Positions 1-8,651 of a DNA stretch of 17,649 bases are shown here, one piece after another (the stretch's first letter is position 1; each line of letters begins with the position of its first letter). This stretch comes from Ravibacter sp964559125 (GTDB lineage: Bacteria > Bacteroidota > Bacteroidia > Cytophagales > Spirosomataceae). The position numbers were made by a program, and so were the translations under genes. The stretch lies in contig CAZLGW010000067.1 in assembly GCA_964559125.1 (NCBI GenBank), positions 1-17,649 on the forward strand, in the 5' to 3' direction. The notes below the pieces were generated by a model. That model saw only the letters and a program-made list of their open reading frames with translations. It made no database searches and was not told the origin of the DNA.

Positions 1-1403
1 TGGCAAACGCACCGCACATACCTGTCCACCTCGGGAGCCTGGGAGTTTGCCTGCGGCAGGTGCGCGACTTCATACGTATCAATCCCGGTGATGTGGTGAT
101 TACCAATCACCCCGGCTTCGGAGGCTCTCATCTGCCGGATATTACGCTGCTGGCCGGTGTTTTTACTGCGGAAAATGAGCTTGCCGGCTATGTCGTAAAC
201 CGGGCGCATCACGCCGAGATCGGCGGAACTACCCCCGGCTCCATGCCGACGGATGCGGTCAATCTTGAGCAGGAAGGAGTGGTGATTGTGCCGCAGTACC
301 TTGTTAAAGACGGCGTAGCAAGGTGGGATGTTATTGAAAAGCTTTTCAAAACTGCGAAATACCCGACGCGGTCGTATGCTGAAAACGAAGCGGATATAGC
401 AGCTGCACTGTCGGCCCTACGGAAAGGTCAGCAGCAACTGCTGGCTATGGTAGATGAGCACGGCCTGGAAACGATATTCAAGTACATGTATCTTCTGAAA
501 GACAGGGCACGGGTGCAGCTTCATTCGGCGCTTCAGCCTTATGAAGGAAGAGTTCTGAAAGCCGCCGAATACCTCGACGACGGGCATCGGATCTATGTGA
601 AAGTCACTGTTAAGGGAGGTAGTCTTACGATCGATTTCCAGGGAACCTCGAAACGGCATCCTCTTAATCTCAATGCCAACCTGGCTGTAGTGAACAGCGT
701 GGTCCTGTATGTGCTGCGACTGATCACCGACCGGGATATCCCGCTCAACGAAGGACTTATGCAGCAAGTAAAGATCCTGCTGCCGCAGGACACGTTGCTG
801 AACCCGGTGTTTGAACCGGACGGTAAGAAATGCCCGGCTGTCGTAGGCGGCAATACCGAGATCAGCCAGAGACTGACCGACACCTTATTGAAAGCATTCT
901 GCCTGGCGGCGGGCAGCCAGGGGACGATGAACAATTTTCTTTTTGGTAATGAACGTTTCGGCTACTACGAAACACTGGGAGGCGGAGCCGGGGCCGGTGA
1001 AGGATTTCACGGACGGTCGGCTGTCCACCAGCACATGACGAATACGAGGATCACCGATGCCGAAGAGCTTGAGCGTCGCTACCCGGTCAGGCTGGCCGAG
1101 TTCGGCATACGCCGCGGATCGGGAGGAAAAGGAAAATATAACGGCGGAGACGGCATTATAAGGGTTTTTGAATTCCTCGAACCGTTGAAAGTAACGCTCA
1201 TGGGTCAGCATCGCTTTTTCAAACCTTACGGCATGGCCGGCGGCAGCGGCGGCGCTACGGGAAGCAATCGCTGGTTTACAAAAGAGAAGAAATGGGTGCA
1301 GCTGCCGGGGACAGCCAGCATTTTTGTAGAACCGGGTGAAATTGTGGTAATAGAAACTCCCGGCGGTGGCGGATTCGGCGAAGTCGCCACCGGGGAGACA
1401 TGA
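1..1403 (+). CDS. Hydantoinase B / 5-oxoprolinase family protein, 5' end outside window
   Basis: This is the hydantoinase B (HyuB)/oxoprolinase family, which with a HyuA-type partner carries out ATP-dependent opening of hydantoin or 5-oxoproline rings. The frame is open from base 3 to the TGA at 1401-1403 (466 codons). The ATG at 60 lies inside the conserved domain, so it is not the start. The first residues visible, ANAPHIPVHLGSLG, are the family's signature and normally lie some tens of residues inside the B subunit. GDVVITNHPGFGGSHLPDIT follows at once, and the protein ends in a typical Gly-rich GGGGFGEV tail. It could be a separate HyuB or the C-terminal half of a HyuA-HyuB fusion; the missing 5' part decides this. 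It converges with the next gene (5-base gap) without a visible terminator. The substrate cannot be read from the sequence. Confidence 0.9.
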   Translation, partial: ANAPHIPVHLGSLGVCLRQVRDFIRINPGDVVITNHPGFGGSHLPDITLLAGVFTAENELAGYVVNRAHHAEIGGTTPGSMPTDAVNLEQEGVVIVPQYLVKDGVARWDVIEKLFKTAKYPTRSYAENEADIAAALSALRKGQQQLLAMVDEHGLETIFKYMYLLKDRARVQLHSALQPYEGRVLKAAEYLDDGHRIYVKVTVKGGSLTIDFQGTSKRHPLNLNANLAVVNSVVLYVLRLITDRDIPLNEGLMQQVKILLPQDTLLNPVFEPDGKKCPAVVGGNTEISQRLTDTLLKAFCLAAGSQGTMNNFLFGNERFGYYETLGGGAGAGEGFHGRSAVHQHMTNTRITDAEELERRYPVRLAEFGIRRGSGGKGKYNGGDGIIRVFEFLEPLKVTLMGQHRFFKPYGMAGGSGGATGSNRWFTKEKKWVQLPGTASIFVEPGEIVVIETPGGGGFGEVATGET

Positions 1404-1408
1404 TTTTG

Positions 1409-2242
1409 TTAAACCGAGCTTACCACTCCTCTGTAATACCCGACTGATTCGGCTATGCCCGCAAGCGGATCTTTCATATCCTTTTCGTATTCCAGGCTGC
1501 ACATACCGCTGTATTTAACTTTTCTCAACATACGCACGAAGCCCTGGATATCGATAACGCCGCGGCTCAGCTCGCAGGTTTTGCCTTCGGCTGTAGCGGA
1601 AGTGATGTTTTTGAGGTGGATGTCAAAAATACGGTCCTGGTACCTGGCAAGATCGGCGATCGGGTCTTTTCCGTAGCGCAGGTTATGACCCATATCGAAG
1701 CAAAGCCCCAGGCGTTTATCCAGGTGTTTTACACGGCTGTATATGGAAGTGGCGTCCGGGTAGAGCTTATCTTCCGGGCCGTGATTGTGGATCGCGTACC
1801 TGAAGTCGTACTCCTGGCATTTTTTGCTGAGGTATTCGAGATCTTCGTGGTTAGGAATTCCGACGATCAGGTTTACACCTACCCGCTTTGCATACTCAAA
1901 CCCGTTGTCTATATCCTCCCGGGTTTTCATATAGATAGGGCCGACCGCATACCCCTTTACATTTGATTTTGCAAGGGTTTCATGGAAGGTACGTATTTCT
2001 TCGGGCGTACTTTTAAACGGCAGGTGAAAATCCTTGATACACAGGTAGCGGACATCTACCTTCCGCATCATCTCAAGCGCCTGATCCAGCTTAAAGTGAA
2101 CGAAGCTGTAACCGGCGATCCCCAGGTTAAAAAGGTCTTCCTTTTTTTTGGGAGACTTTTGAGCAAATACTTCTGTCATCGACAGGGAAGAGCCGGCCAC
2201 TATACCTGCCAGTCCTTTTTTGATAAAATCTCTCTTGTTCAT
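1409..2242 (-). CDS. Exported sugar phosphate isomerase/epimerase-like TIM-barrel protein
   Basis: A xylose-isomerase-like TIM barrel (AP endonuclease 2 superfamily) of 277 aa. I start it at the ATG at 2242, because MNKRDFIKKGLAGIVAG begins an export signal of the Tat type that Bacteroidota use for this family; the frame stays open to 2344 but gives an unnatural leader. The signal has KR instead of the usual twin arginine. Candidate metal or substrate ligands are the HNH triad (about residues 152-154), D183 and H186 in CFDMGH, H209 in DIHLKN and E251 in SLEYEKD. Proteins of this family act on sugars or polyols in the periplasm; the substrate is unknown. It converges with the hydantoinase gene and diverges from the second isomerase-like gene. 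Confidence 0.85.
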   Translation of the reverse strand: MNKRDFIKKGLAGIVAGSSLSMTEVFAQKSPKKKEDLFNLGIAGYSFVHFKLDQALEMMRKVDVRYLCIKDFHLPFKSTPEEIRTFHETLAKSNVKGYAVGPIYMKTREDIDNGFEYAKRVGVNLIVGIPNHEDLEYLSKKCQEYDFRYAIHNHGPEDKLYPDATSIYSRVKHLDKRLGLCFDMGHNLRYGKDPIADLARYQDRIFDIHLKNITSATAEGKTCELSRGVIDIQGFVRMLRKVKYSGMCSLEYEKDMKDPLAGIAESVGYYRGVVSSV

Positions 2243-2410
2243 ACTTGTATCGTGACGCTTACTGAATACCTGATAAGACGTTATTTTGTTTAACTTACCC
2301 CGATGAAAGGAAAATGCAGGGCAAAGGTGAATATCAGGCAGCAATATATAAGGAATAGTACTAAAACGGTATTAAAGGGTAACAATTAATTGAAGTAGGT
2401 CCCTGTCCCG

Positions 2411-2428
2411 CCCCGATAGCTATCGGGG
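2411..2428. repeat. Perfect 18-bp palindrome
   Basis: CCCCGATAGCTATCGGGG is a perfect inverted repeat in the spacer between two divergent isomerase-like genes. A 9-base piece of it (CCGATAGCT) recurs at 3435-3443 after the second gene. Neither strand carries a following T-tract that would make it a good intrinsic terminator. It could be an operator, or a member of a dispersed palindrome family; one copy cannot tell. Confidence 0.75.
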
Positions 2429-2513
2429 ATCGGGAGTCGAAGGGCATGTCGGGAGCATAGGTCTTTTTTTCGTCTTAATGGCAGGTGTCTATTTGTCTAA
2501 ACATAACCTTTGT

Positions 2514-3419
2514 ATGAGTTTTAATGACAATCAATTGAATCGCAGGGAGTTTGTTAAATCTGCCGTGCTTACCGGCCTGGCTGCCTTTTCAACCGAGTCG
2601 CTATGGGCGGGCCTGGAAAAGAAGCCTGACATCATACCGCTGGGTGTTTGTACCGGGTATAATAATGCAGAGCTGATCAGGAGCCTTGGCTATTCCTTTG
2701 TGGAGGAAGGGGTGGGGCGTTTCCTGATCCCTGATGAAAAAAGCGGGGGAGACGCACAATTCCAGAAAAACCTTGAGCGTGTGAAGGCTACCGGAGTACC
2801 GGTCAGGTCATATACCAGCTTTTTCCCGGCAGATCTGAAGTCGGTAGGTCCGGAGCTGCATCATGAGAAGATACTGGAAAGAACCGAGCTTGCCATGAAA
2901 AGGGCGAAGCAGATCGGGTCGCAGAATATTGTTTTCGGCAGCGGCGGTTCCCGCCGTATCCCCGACGGATTCGACCGGGATAAAGCTAAGCAACAGCACA
3001 TAGAGCTCAGTAAAAAGATGGCTCCTATAGCTGAAAAATACGGGATCACGATCTCTATCGAACCTCTGAACTCCACCGAAACCAATTTCGTGAACAGCCT
3101 GGCCGAAGGTGCTGAGATCGTGGTGGCCGTCAACAATCCGTGGTTCCGCCTGCTGTGCGATATATACCATATGAAAAAAGACGGTGAGGGTCCCGAGCAG
3201 ATACGCAAATACGGCAAACTGATCACACATTGCCATATCGCGGAAAAAGAGAACCGCACGCCGCCGGGAGTCGACGGAGACGATTTCAGACCTTACTTCA
3301 AGGCATTGAAAAAAATAAAATACAAAAACGGGCTATCGCTCGAGTGCCGCTGGAAGGATTTCGATAAGGAAGTTAAAAATGCCATTGGGGTGATCCGGAC
3401 GCAATGGAAGGAGGCCTGA
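2514..3419 (+). CDS. Exported sugar phosphate isomerase/epimerase-like TIM-barrel protein
   Basis: Second TIM-barrel isomerase/epimerase-like protein of the window, 301 aa from the ATG at 2514; the frame is also open from 2478. The 2514 start places NRREFVKSAVLTGLAAF near the N-terminus as a full twin-arginine (RR) signal peptide. The family's metal ligands can be seen in order: E183 in ISIEPLN, D216 in CDIYHM, H241 in HCHIAE and E277 in SLECRW, the layout of D-tagatose 3-epimerase and hydroxypyruvate isomerase relatives. It probably acts on a sugar or polyol in the periplasm; the substrate is not readable. Similarity in fold to the divergent neighbour suggests both serve a sugar-catabolic locus, but their sequences are far apart, so this is not a recent duplication. 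Confidence 0.88.
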   Translation: MSFNDNQLNRREFVKSAVLTGLAAFSTESLWAGLEKKPDIIPLGVCTGYNNAELIRSLGYSFVEEGVGRFLIPDEKSGGDAQFQKNLERVKATGVPVRSYTSFFPADLKSVGPELHHEKILERTELAMKRAKQIGSQNIVFGSGGSRRIPDGFDRDKAKQQHIELSKKMAPIAEKYGITISIEPLNSTETNFVNSLAEGAEIVVAVNNPWFRLLCDIYHMKKDGEGPEQIRKYGKLITHCHIAEKENRTPPGVDGDDFRPYFKALKKIKYKNGLSLECRWKDFDKEVKNAIGVIRTQWKEA

Positions 3420-3492
3420 CGCCTGACCGGCGTTCCGATAGCTGAATGCTGATTTCTGACAGTTGACGGCTAATTTAGCCGGTAACTTATTC

Positions 3493-3519
3493 ATTGTTCG
3501 ACATTATCCGTTAATTTTG
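3493..3519 (+). promoter_or_regulatory. Bacteroidota-type promoter for nusB
   Basis: TAATTTTG at 3512-3519 matches the Bacteroidota -7 element TAnnTTTG. An ATTG at 3493-3496 could be the -33 element, but the 15-base spacing is shorter than usual. A start about 6 bases downstream would leave a leader of roughly 50 bases before nusB. Confidence 0.45.
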
Positions 3520-3577
3520 TCCCTTATTTACGCTCTTGGGGCAAAATGTTCTTTGTAATACTGTTTCTTGAAATCGG

Positions 3578-4744
3578 ATGTTGAATAGAAGGTTACTGCG
3601 GTCGAAGGTTGTACAGGCGTTATATGCTATCGCAATTGCAGAAGAATCCAATCGTTTACTGGCTTATGATGAAATTGCCGAGGCCTATAAGCCCGACCTC
3701 AACTCGATGGAACCGCAAAATCTCCAGCAGCTTGAAGGGTATCGGCAGTTGGCCAGCCTTTCGTTCGACGAGCTTGTGGAGAATGGTGCCTTGCCTGAAG
3801 GGGAGGAAATTCCCTTCGAGGTAGAAATTACTGCCAAAAAGGCTTTCGTAGCTTATCAGAATGCCAATAAGCAGGACAGGAGAAACGCGGTAAGACGGGT
3901 ATTATCGGAAACCGAAAATATCTATACCAGCGTATTGTATTCGCTTCAGTTCCTGCCGGATCTGGCTCACCTGGCAAAGCTGGAAAGGAGCCGTACCCAT
4001 CATAACGTAGATGACCCTATCCCGCTTCGTTCCGGTCTGGATACCAATGCGGTCGTGACGGCCCTGCAGTCGCATAAGCCTTTTGCCGATGAAGTGATCA
4101 GGAAGGGGGTCAGTTGGTCGAACGATATGGAGATCATTCAGAGGACCTACCGGGAAATGCTCCGCCAAAACGAGTCCTACCGCAGGTATTGTGAAGAGAC
4201 AACCCATACGCTCGTGCAGGACCAGGAGCTGGTGCAGCTTGTTTTCCGTACGCTTATATTCAAAAATCAGCTGTTTGTTGATTTCATGGAGGCAAGAGAC
4301 CTGTACTGGGAAGATCACAGCGAGTTGGTGAGAAGCATTGCCATCAAGACACTTAAGTCGGTAACCGAAGACGGGACCATCATACTGGCAGAATTGACCG
4401 ATGACTGGGACGAGGATAAGTTTTTCGTGGAGGAAATGGTTGCCAAAACCCTTGAAGGAGATAAAGATTTCGAGGAATACCTGAAGGAATTCCTGGTGAA
4501 CTGGGATAATGAGCGGCTGGCAAAAGTAGATATGATCATTATCAAGGCGGCGCTGGCGGAGATGATCCATTTTCCCGGTATACCGGTGAAAGTAACCATC
4601 AACGAATTTATCGAAACGGCAAAACGTTATAGTACCCTTCAGAGCGGGAAATTTGTAAACGGGCTGCTGGATAAGCTTTCGGAGAAGCTGCTTCGTGAGA
4701 AGGTGATCAGGAAAAGCGGGAAGGGGCTGATCGACAACCGGTGA
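3578..4744 (+). CDS. nusB: Transcription antitermination factor NusB, long Bacteroidota form
   Basis: NusB binds boxA RNA with NusE (ribosomal protein S10) and supports processive transcription of rRNA operons. The 388-aa protein opens with MLNRRLLRSKVVQALYA, the usual beginning of NusB in Bacteroidota. It has a long central region of about 200 residues that enterobacterial NusB (about 140 aa) lacks. The helical NusB domain lies at about residues 255-378 and includes NERLAKVDMIIIKAALAEM and VTINEFIETAKRYS. The last part carries the conserved F-V-N-G-L-LD motif (KFVNGLLDKL). It begins the housekeeping row nusB, ytxH-like, DUF1573, yajC, ybbR-like, coaE. I am sure of the family; how the extension is used is not visible. 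Confidence 0.93.
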   Translation: MLNRRLLRSKVVQALYAIAIAEESNRLLAYDEIAEAYKPDLNSMEPQNLQQLEGYRQLASLSFDELVENGALPEGEEIPFEVEITAKKAFVAYQNANKQDRRNAVRRVLSETENIYTSVLYSLQFLPDLAHLAKLERSRTHHNVDDPIPLRSGLDTNAVVTALQSHKPFADEVIRKGVSWSNDMEIIQRTYREMLRQNESYRRYCEETTHTLVQDQELVQLVFRTLIFKNQLFVDFMEARDLYWEDHSELVRSIAIKTLKSVTEDGTIILAELTDDWDEDKFFVEEMVAKTLEGDKDFEEYLKEFLVNWDNERLAKVDMIIIKAALAEMIHFPGIPVKVTINEFIETAKRYSTLQSGKFVNGLLDKLSEKLLREKVIRKSGKGLIDNR

Positions 4745-4830
4745 TAGAAAGAGTTTTATTTTTTCAATTGTAAATAAGGGGAACGGTTCAGACGTTCTTA
4801 TTAATTATAAGCACTAAATTCTGTAAATAT

Positions 4831-5142
4831 ATGAGTAGTTCTAACCGATCATTTATTGCCTTTCTGGCAGGCGTACTGACAGGTGTGGCTGTGGGGGTGG
4901 TTTACGCGCCTGACAAAGGGGCGGCAACCCGCGACAAGCTGACTTTCAGGCTGGCCAAATACCGCGACGAGCTTCAAAAACTGATCGCAGATCTCCTGGA
5001 TGGCAAGGAGTTTGCCGGTAACACCGCCAGGTCGCAGGGAGAAAAGGTTGTGAACGAAGCGCGGGAAAAGGCGGAAAAGCTCCTGGAAGACGTGGATCGC
5101 CTGATGGACCAGATCAAGAATCAAACTACAGAGCCAGTATGA
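4831..5142 (+). CDS. YtxH-like membrane-anchored protein
   Basis: A 103-aa protein with one N-terminal hydrophobic, glycine-rich segment (about residues 7-25) followed by YAPDKGAATRDKL, the pattern of YtxH-domain proteins. The rest is charged and likely helical or coiled coil, rich in K, E and R (EKVVNEAREKAEKLLEDVD). It probably sits in the inner membrane by its N-terminus. YtxH proteins are poorly understood and often linked to stress. The last four bases ATGA contain the start of the next gene, so the two are translationally coupled. Confidence 0.82.
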   Translation: MSSSNRSFIAFLAGVLTGVAVGVVYAPDKGAATRDKLTFRLAKYRDELQKLIADLLDGKEFAGNTARSQGEKVVNEAREKAEKLLEDVDRLMDQIKNQTTEPV

Positions 5143-5576
5143 AGAATATAACAGCACGCTTTACTTCTTTTGTTTTGCTGGCAGCCCTCGCAGGAATGCT
5201 GGCCGTGTCGTGCAGCGGTAATAAAGAGTCGGGCGAGGCGAATGAAGCGGGTGGAAACCTGCCGGTTTTTGCTCTCCAGGAAGAAAGTACTTACGATTTC
5301 GGGAAGGTCAAAGACGGTGAGATCGTAGAAAAATCTTTTGCTTTTAAAAATACCGGCGAGAGTCCCCTGGTCATCGGCAATATCTCCGCTTCCTGCGGAT
5401 GTACCACTCCCGAATGGCCCAAAGAACCGATAGCGCCCGGCGTTGAATCCAATATCCTGGTTCGTTTCAATTCAAGCGGCAAGCCCGGACCGCAAAACAA
5501 GACCATAACTATTACAGCCAATACGGAGCCTTCGGTGATCGAACTTCACATTAAGGGCATTGTAGAAGGCAAATAA
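5139..5576 (+). CDS. DUF1573 lipoprotein
   Basis: A 145-aa protein with a lipoprotein signal peptide: hydrophobic stretch at residues 10-22 and lipobox AVSC with the acylated cysteine at residue 25. After a short acidic and glycine-rich linker comes the Ig-like DUF1573 domain, whose hallmark SCGCTTPEW places two cysteines at 86 and 88. It is expected in the periplasm, anchored to a membrane. The biochemical function of DUF1573 is unknown. Its ATG overlaps the stop of the ytxH-like gene (ATGA), and a clear terminator follows it, so the transcript that includes nusB may end here. Confidence 0.9.
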   Translation: MKNITARFTSFVLLAALAGMLAVSCSGNKESGEANEAGGNLPVFALQEESTYDFGKVKDGEIVEKSFAFKNTGESPLVIGNISASCGCTTPEWPKEPIAPGVESNILVRFNSSGKPGPQNKTITITANTEPSVIELHIKGIVEGK

Positions 5577-5598
5577 CCGGATCAACAGAAGTATATAC

Positions 5599-5627
5599 AG
5601 CCCCCGGCTTTTGGGGGCTCCATTTTT
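5599..5627 (+). terminator. Intrinsic terminator after the DUF1573 gene
   Basis: AGCCCCC (5599-5605) and GGGGGCT (5613-5619) form a 7-bp GC-rich stem with a 7-base loop, followed after CCA by five T (5623-5627). It lies 22 bases after the DUF1573 stop and ends 14 bases before the yajC ATG, so yajC needs read-through or a promoter I cannot see. Confidence 0.75.
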
Positions 5628-5641
5628 ACAAACCAATTACG

Positions 5642-5938
5642 ATGTTAAACTCTATTCTATTACAAGCCGCAAGTCCCGGAGGTTCGGGTGGAATGATGCA
5701 GATCATTATGATGGTCGGTATCATAGCTGTTTTCTATTTTTTCATGATCCGTCCGCAGCAGAAGAAAGCCAAAGAGCAGCGCGTCATGATAGAAAACCTG
5801 AAGGAAGGTGATAGCGTAGTAACGATAGGCGGCCTTCATGGCAAGGTTCACAGTGTCGAAGAGTCGACCGTTACGCTTACGCTGGATAAGGGGGTGAAGC
5901 TGACTTTTGAGAAATCTTCAATTTCGCGCAAGCTTTAG
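5642..5938 (+). CDS. yajC: Preprotein translocase subunit YajC
   Basis: YajC is the small accessory subunit of the SecDF-YajC complex of the Sec translocon. The 98-aa product has a Gly/Ser-rich N-terminus, one transmembrane helix at about residues 18-36, and then the family motif MIRPQQKK (35-42), followed by the soluble domain with GDSVVTIGGLHGKV. Length and layout are normal. The TAG stop is in the same frame as the following ybbR-like gene. Confidence 0.95.
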   Translation: MLNSILLQAASPGGSGGMMQIIMMVGIIAVFYFFMIRPQQKKAKEQRVMIENLKEGDSVVTIGGLHGKVHSVEESTVTLTLDKGVKLTFEKSSISRKL

Positions 5939-5956
5939 TCTGAAACCTGCACTCCT

Positions 5957-6628
5957 GTGGATGGAAGGAGCAACCAGATAAAGGTATTTATTGTCTGCGT
6001 AGTTACGGCGGCATTCATATGGCTGATGGACGCCATCAATACCGGCGTACATACCGTCAGGATTAATTACCCCGTCCGGTTTGTCTACGACGATTCGCTT
6101 TATTATTACGCTCCTTCGGAGCTGCCGGCTTCGGTAGAGGTGAATGTGTCGGGACGGGGTTGGAGGTTGCTTACTGTTTATACGAAGTCGCTTTCCGCGT
6201 CGCCGGTTACGTATTTAGTTAGTAATCCGCTCAAGACAACGAAGATAGATACAACGCTGCTCAAGGAAAAGATTTCGCAGCGGTTCGAAGACTTCAGGAT
6301 CGATTTCCCCCAGCAGCCGTGGCCAGAGGATATGAAATTTGAGGTGAAGTCATACAAGGTGGTTCACCTGAAGATAGACAGTGCCGGAATCATGGTAGAG
6401 CCGGGGTATGCGGTAACCAGCTATATTAACATGTCGCCGTCCCTGTTATCGGTGGAAGGTCCGTCTTCGTTGGTCAGGAATGTCCCCGATTCCCTCGTAG
6501 TCCGTATTCCCGAACGTGGGGTAAGGTCGAATTACGAATCTAACGTTCCTCTTGACGTCAGCGTCTTCCCTGCGGTAAAGCTGAGTCACGAGTCGGTATA
6601 TGTGAGTTTCGAAGTATCCCGGATATAG
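5957..6628 (+). CDS. YbbR-like domain protein
   Basis: A 223-aa protein with an N-terminal signal anchor (about residues 8-24) and an extracytoplasmic part made of YbbR-like repeats (about 35-115 and 128-223). The conserved pattern includes ASVEVNVSGRGW and LSVEGPSSLVRNV. I accept the GTG at 5957 as start: the yajC TAG lies in the same frame 19 bases upstream, there is no ATG between, and the next Met is at the end of the membrane helix. The neighbouring ATG at 5961 is out of frame. YbbR-domain proteins such as CdaR regulate diadenylate cyclase in Firmicutes; no cyclase gene is visible here. The position before coaE is usual in Bacteroidota. Confidence 0.83.
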   Translation: MDGRSNQIKVFIVCVVTAAFIWLMDAINTGVHTVRINYPVRFVYDDSLYYYAPSELPASVEVNVSGRGWRLLTVYTKSLSASPVTYLVSNPLKTTKIDTTLLKEKISQRFEDFRIDFPQQPWPEDMKFEVKSYKVVHLKIDSAGIMVEPGYAVTSYINMSPSLLSVEGPSSLVRNVPDSLVVRIPERGVRSNYESNVPLDVSVFPAVKLSHESVYVSFEVSRI

Positions 6629-6633
6629 CGAAA

Positions 6634-7239
6634 ATGGCATTAAGAGTAGGCGTGACAGGCGGTATCGGATCAGGGAAAAGCATCGTGTGCAAAGTTTTTG
6701 AAACGATGGGAGTTCCGGTATATTACGCCGACGAGCGGGCCAAATGGCTGATTGAGCGCCATCCGGGTGTCAGGGAAGAGATCTCCGGCCTGCTGGGTGT
6801 TGAAGCGTATACTGCCGAAGGGAAATACAATACAACATACGTATCGGCCAGGGTCTTCTCAGACAGGCATTTGCTCGACGGGCTGAATGCCATTGTGCAT
6901 CCAAGAGTAAAGGAAGATACAGTCCAATGGATAGAAAGACATGCAGAGCAGCCTTATGTGGTGAAAGAAGCTGCCATTATGAAAAAGGCAGGAGAGGAGA
7001 GCGGGCTTGATTTTGTGATCGCGGTTGTTGCCCCGGAGGCATTGCGTATCGAAAGAGTGCTGAGCCGCGATCCGCAGCGTACGCCTGAACAGGTACGCTC
7101 CATTATCGCCAGCCAGGCGTCAGAGGCCGAACTGGTGGCTATGGCCGATTTTATGATCAGCAATGATGAAATACAGCCGGTTATTCCGCAGGTATTGGAG
7201 ATCCACCGGCAATTATCTTCATCAGGGCAGACCTCCTAA
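6634..7239 (+). CDS. coaE: Dephospho-CoA kinase
   Basis: CoaE phosphorylates the 3'-OH of the ribose of dephospho-CoA, the last step of coenzyme A synthesis. The 201-aa product has the P-loop GGIGSGKS at residues 9-16 and the following YYADERAKW region (the family's D of the DxxA motif). It also has the conserved IVHPRVKED segment and a C-terminal part with RDPQRTPEQVRSIIASQ (lid) and ADFMISND. Length is normal. It starts 5 bases after the ybbR-like gene, and its last four bases overlap tail to tail with the CCA-adding enzyme gene on the other strand. Confidence 0.95.
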   Translation: MALRVGVTGGIGSGKSIVCKVFETMGVPVYYADERAKWLIERHPGVREEISGLLGVEAYTAEGKYNTTYVSARVFSDRHLLDGLNAIVHPRVKEDTVQWIERHAEQPYVVKEAAIMKKAGEESGLDFVIAVVAPEALRIERVLSRDPQRTPEQVRSIIASQASEAELVAMADFMISNDEIQPVIPQVLEIHRQLSSSGQTS

Positions 7240-8651
7240 GCCGGGGTAAGCCCGAGTTTTCTCCCCTCTTCGAGCATCAATGCATAGGCAGGCGCCAGTT
7301 CATTGGGGACGCTGCCTTCCAGGATGGCTTCCCGTACGGCTTCCTTGATGATCCCGATCTCCCGGGAAGGTTTCAGTCCGAAGGCCTCCATGATCATTTC
7401 ACCGGTAATAACCGGCTGAAACTCTCTCAGTTTATCGCGCTCTTCCAGCTCTTCCAGCTTCTTTTCGAGCACATCGAAGTTACGGAGATACCTCTTTACT
7501 TTATCTGGATTCTTGGAAGTGATATCTGCCCGGCATAAGATCATCAGTCCTTCAAAATCAGACCCTGATTCAACCAGCAGGCGCCGCATAGCCGAATCGG
7601 TTATCGTCTCTTTCGAGAGCGCGATAGGGCGGAGGTGCAGCCTGACGAGGTTCCTGACATAGCGCATCTTTTCGTTGAGCGGCAGCTTCAGCTTCCTGAA
7701 GATATGGGGCACCATTCTCGCCCCTTTTTCTTCATGACCGTGAAAGGTCCACCCGGCTTTTTTGTCAAACCGCTTGGTGGCGGGTTTGGCTATATCGTGA
7801 AGGATGGCTGCCCATCGCAGCCAGAGGTCGTCGGAACGCTGCGCGACGTTGTCCAGCACCTGGAGCGTGTGATAGAAGTTGTCTTTGTGGCCTTTCCCGT
7901 CCATGGTTTCCACCCCCTGCAGCTCTACGAGTTCGGGGAAAATTTCCTCCAGTAAACCGGCATGGTATAGAAGCTTAAAGCCGTAAGAGGGAACTTTGGC
8001 CAGAACGATCTTATTGAGCTCGTCGGTTATCCTTTCCTGCGATACGATGCGGATCCGCTCTTTCATGGCCGTGATGGCGTCGAACACTTCGGGTACAATA
8101 TCAAAGTTGAGCTGTGTAGCGAAGCGGATGGCGCGCATCATTCTCAGCGGGTCATCCGAAAAAGTGACATTCGGCTCAAGCGGAGTACGGATGAGCTTTC
8201 TCCTGAGATCGCCCATGCCGTCGAACGGATCAGACAATTCGCCGTAGCCATCCTTATTGAGCCTGATACCCATCGCATTGATGGTAAAGTCGCGACGGTT
8301 CTGGTCGTCCTGCAGCGAGCCTTCCTCTACGATCGGTTTTCTCGAATCGGCCCTGTAAGACTCTTTCCGCGCGCCGACGAATTCGACCTCCCAGTCGTCC
8401 AGGCGAATCTGAGCCGTACCGAAATTGGGAAAGACGTTTACCCTTATGTCGGGTCCCAGTATCCGGGCAACCCTCTCCGCAAGCTGAATACCGCTTCCCA
8501 CGCAAACTACGTCGATATCTTTTGACGGGCGATTGAGGATAAGATCGCGCACATGGCCTCCTATCACGTATGTTTCGACGTCCAGTTCGTCGCCGGCTTT
8601 TGAGATGGCTTCGAAGATATAATGTGGTGTCAGTTGTTCGGCTAAATTCAT
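7236..8651 (-). CDS. CCA tRNA nucleotidyltransferase / poly(A) polymerase family with HD domain
   Basis: A class II tRNA nucleotidyltransferase that adds or repairs the 3' CCA of tRNAs. Of its 471 aa the N-terminal part is the polymerase head: GGHVRD (31-36), the catalytic DID pair (45-47), RRDFTINAM (119-127) and the neck motif DDPLRMMRAIRFA (166-178). The C-terminal half has an HD phosphohydrolase domain with H261, H285-D286 in ILHDIAKP and GHEEKG after it. This layout is normal for Bacteroidota. The encoded CCA in the neighbouring tRNA-Leu means that for this tRNA the enzyme would act in repair. The poly(A) polymerase function cannot be excluded from sequence alone. Confidence 0.92.
   Translation of the reverse strand: MNLAEQLTPHYIFEAISKAGDELDVETYVIGGHVRDLILNRPSKDIDVVCVGSGIQLAERVARILGPDIRVNVFPNFGTAQIRLDDWEVEFVGARKESYRADSRKPIVEEGSLQDDQNRRDFTINAMGIRLNKDGYGELSDPFDGMGDLRRKLIRTPLEPNVTFSDDPLRMMRAIRFATQLNFDIVPEVFDAITAMKERIRIVSQERITDELNKIVLAKVPSYGFKLLYHAGLLEEIFPELVELQGVETMDGKGHKDNFYHTLQVLDNVAQRSDDLWLRWAAILHDIAKPATKRFDKKAGWTFHGHEEKGARMVPHIFRKLKLPLNEKMRYVRNLVRLHLRPIALSKETITDSAMRRLLVESGSDFEGLMILCRADITSKNPDKVKRYLRNFDVLEKKLEELEERDKLREFQPVITGEMIMEAFGLKPSREIGIIKEAVREAILEGSVPNELAPAYALMLEEGRKLGLTPA

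Noticed and set aside
885..1502. 205-codon frame on the minus strand
   Set aside because: Antisense to the well-supported hydantoinase B gene and without domain features.
3902..4570. 222-codon frame on the minus strand inside nusB
   Set aside because: Shadow of nusB; no recognisable motif.
4781..4797. GAACG/CGTTC hairpin after nusB as a terminator
   Set aside because: Only a 5-bp stem with no proper T-tract; read-through to the ytxH-like gene is more likely.
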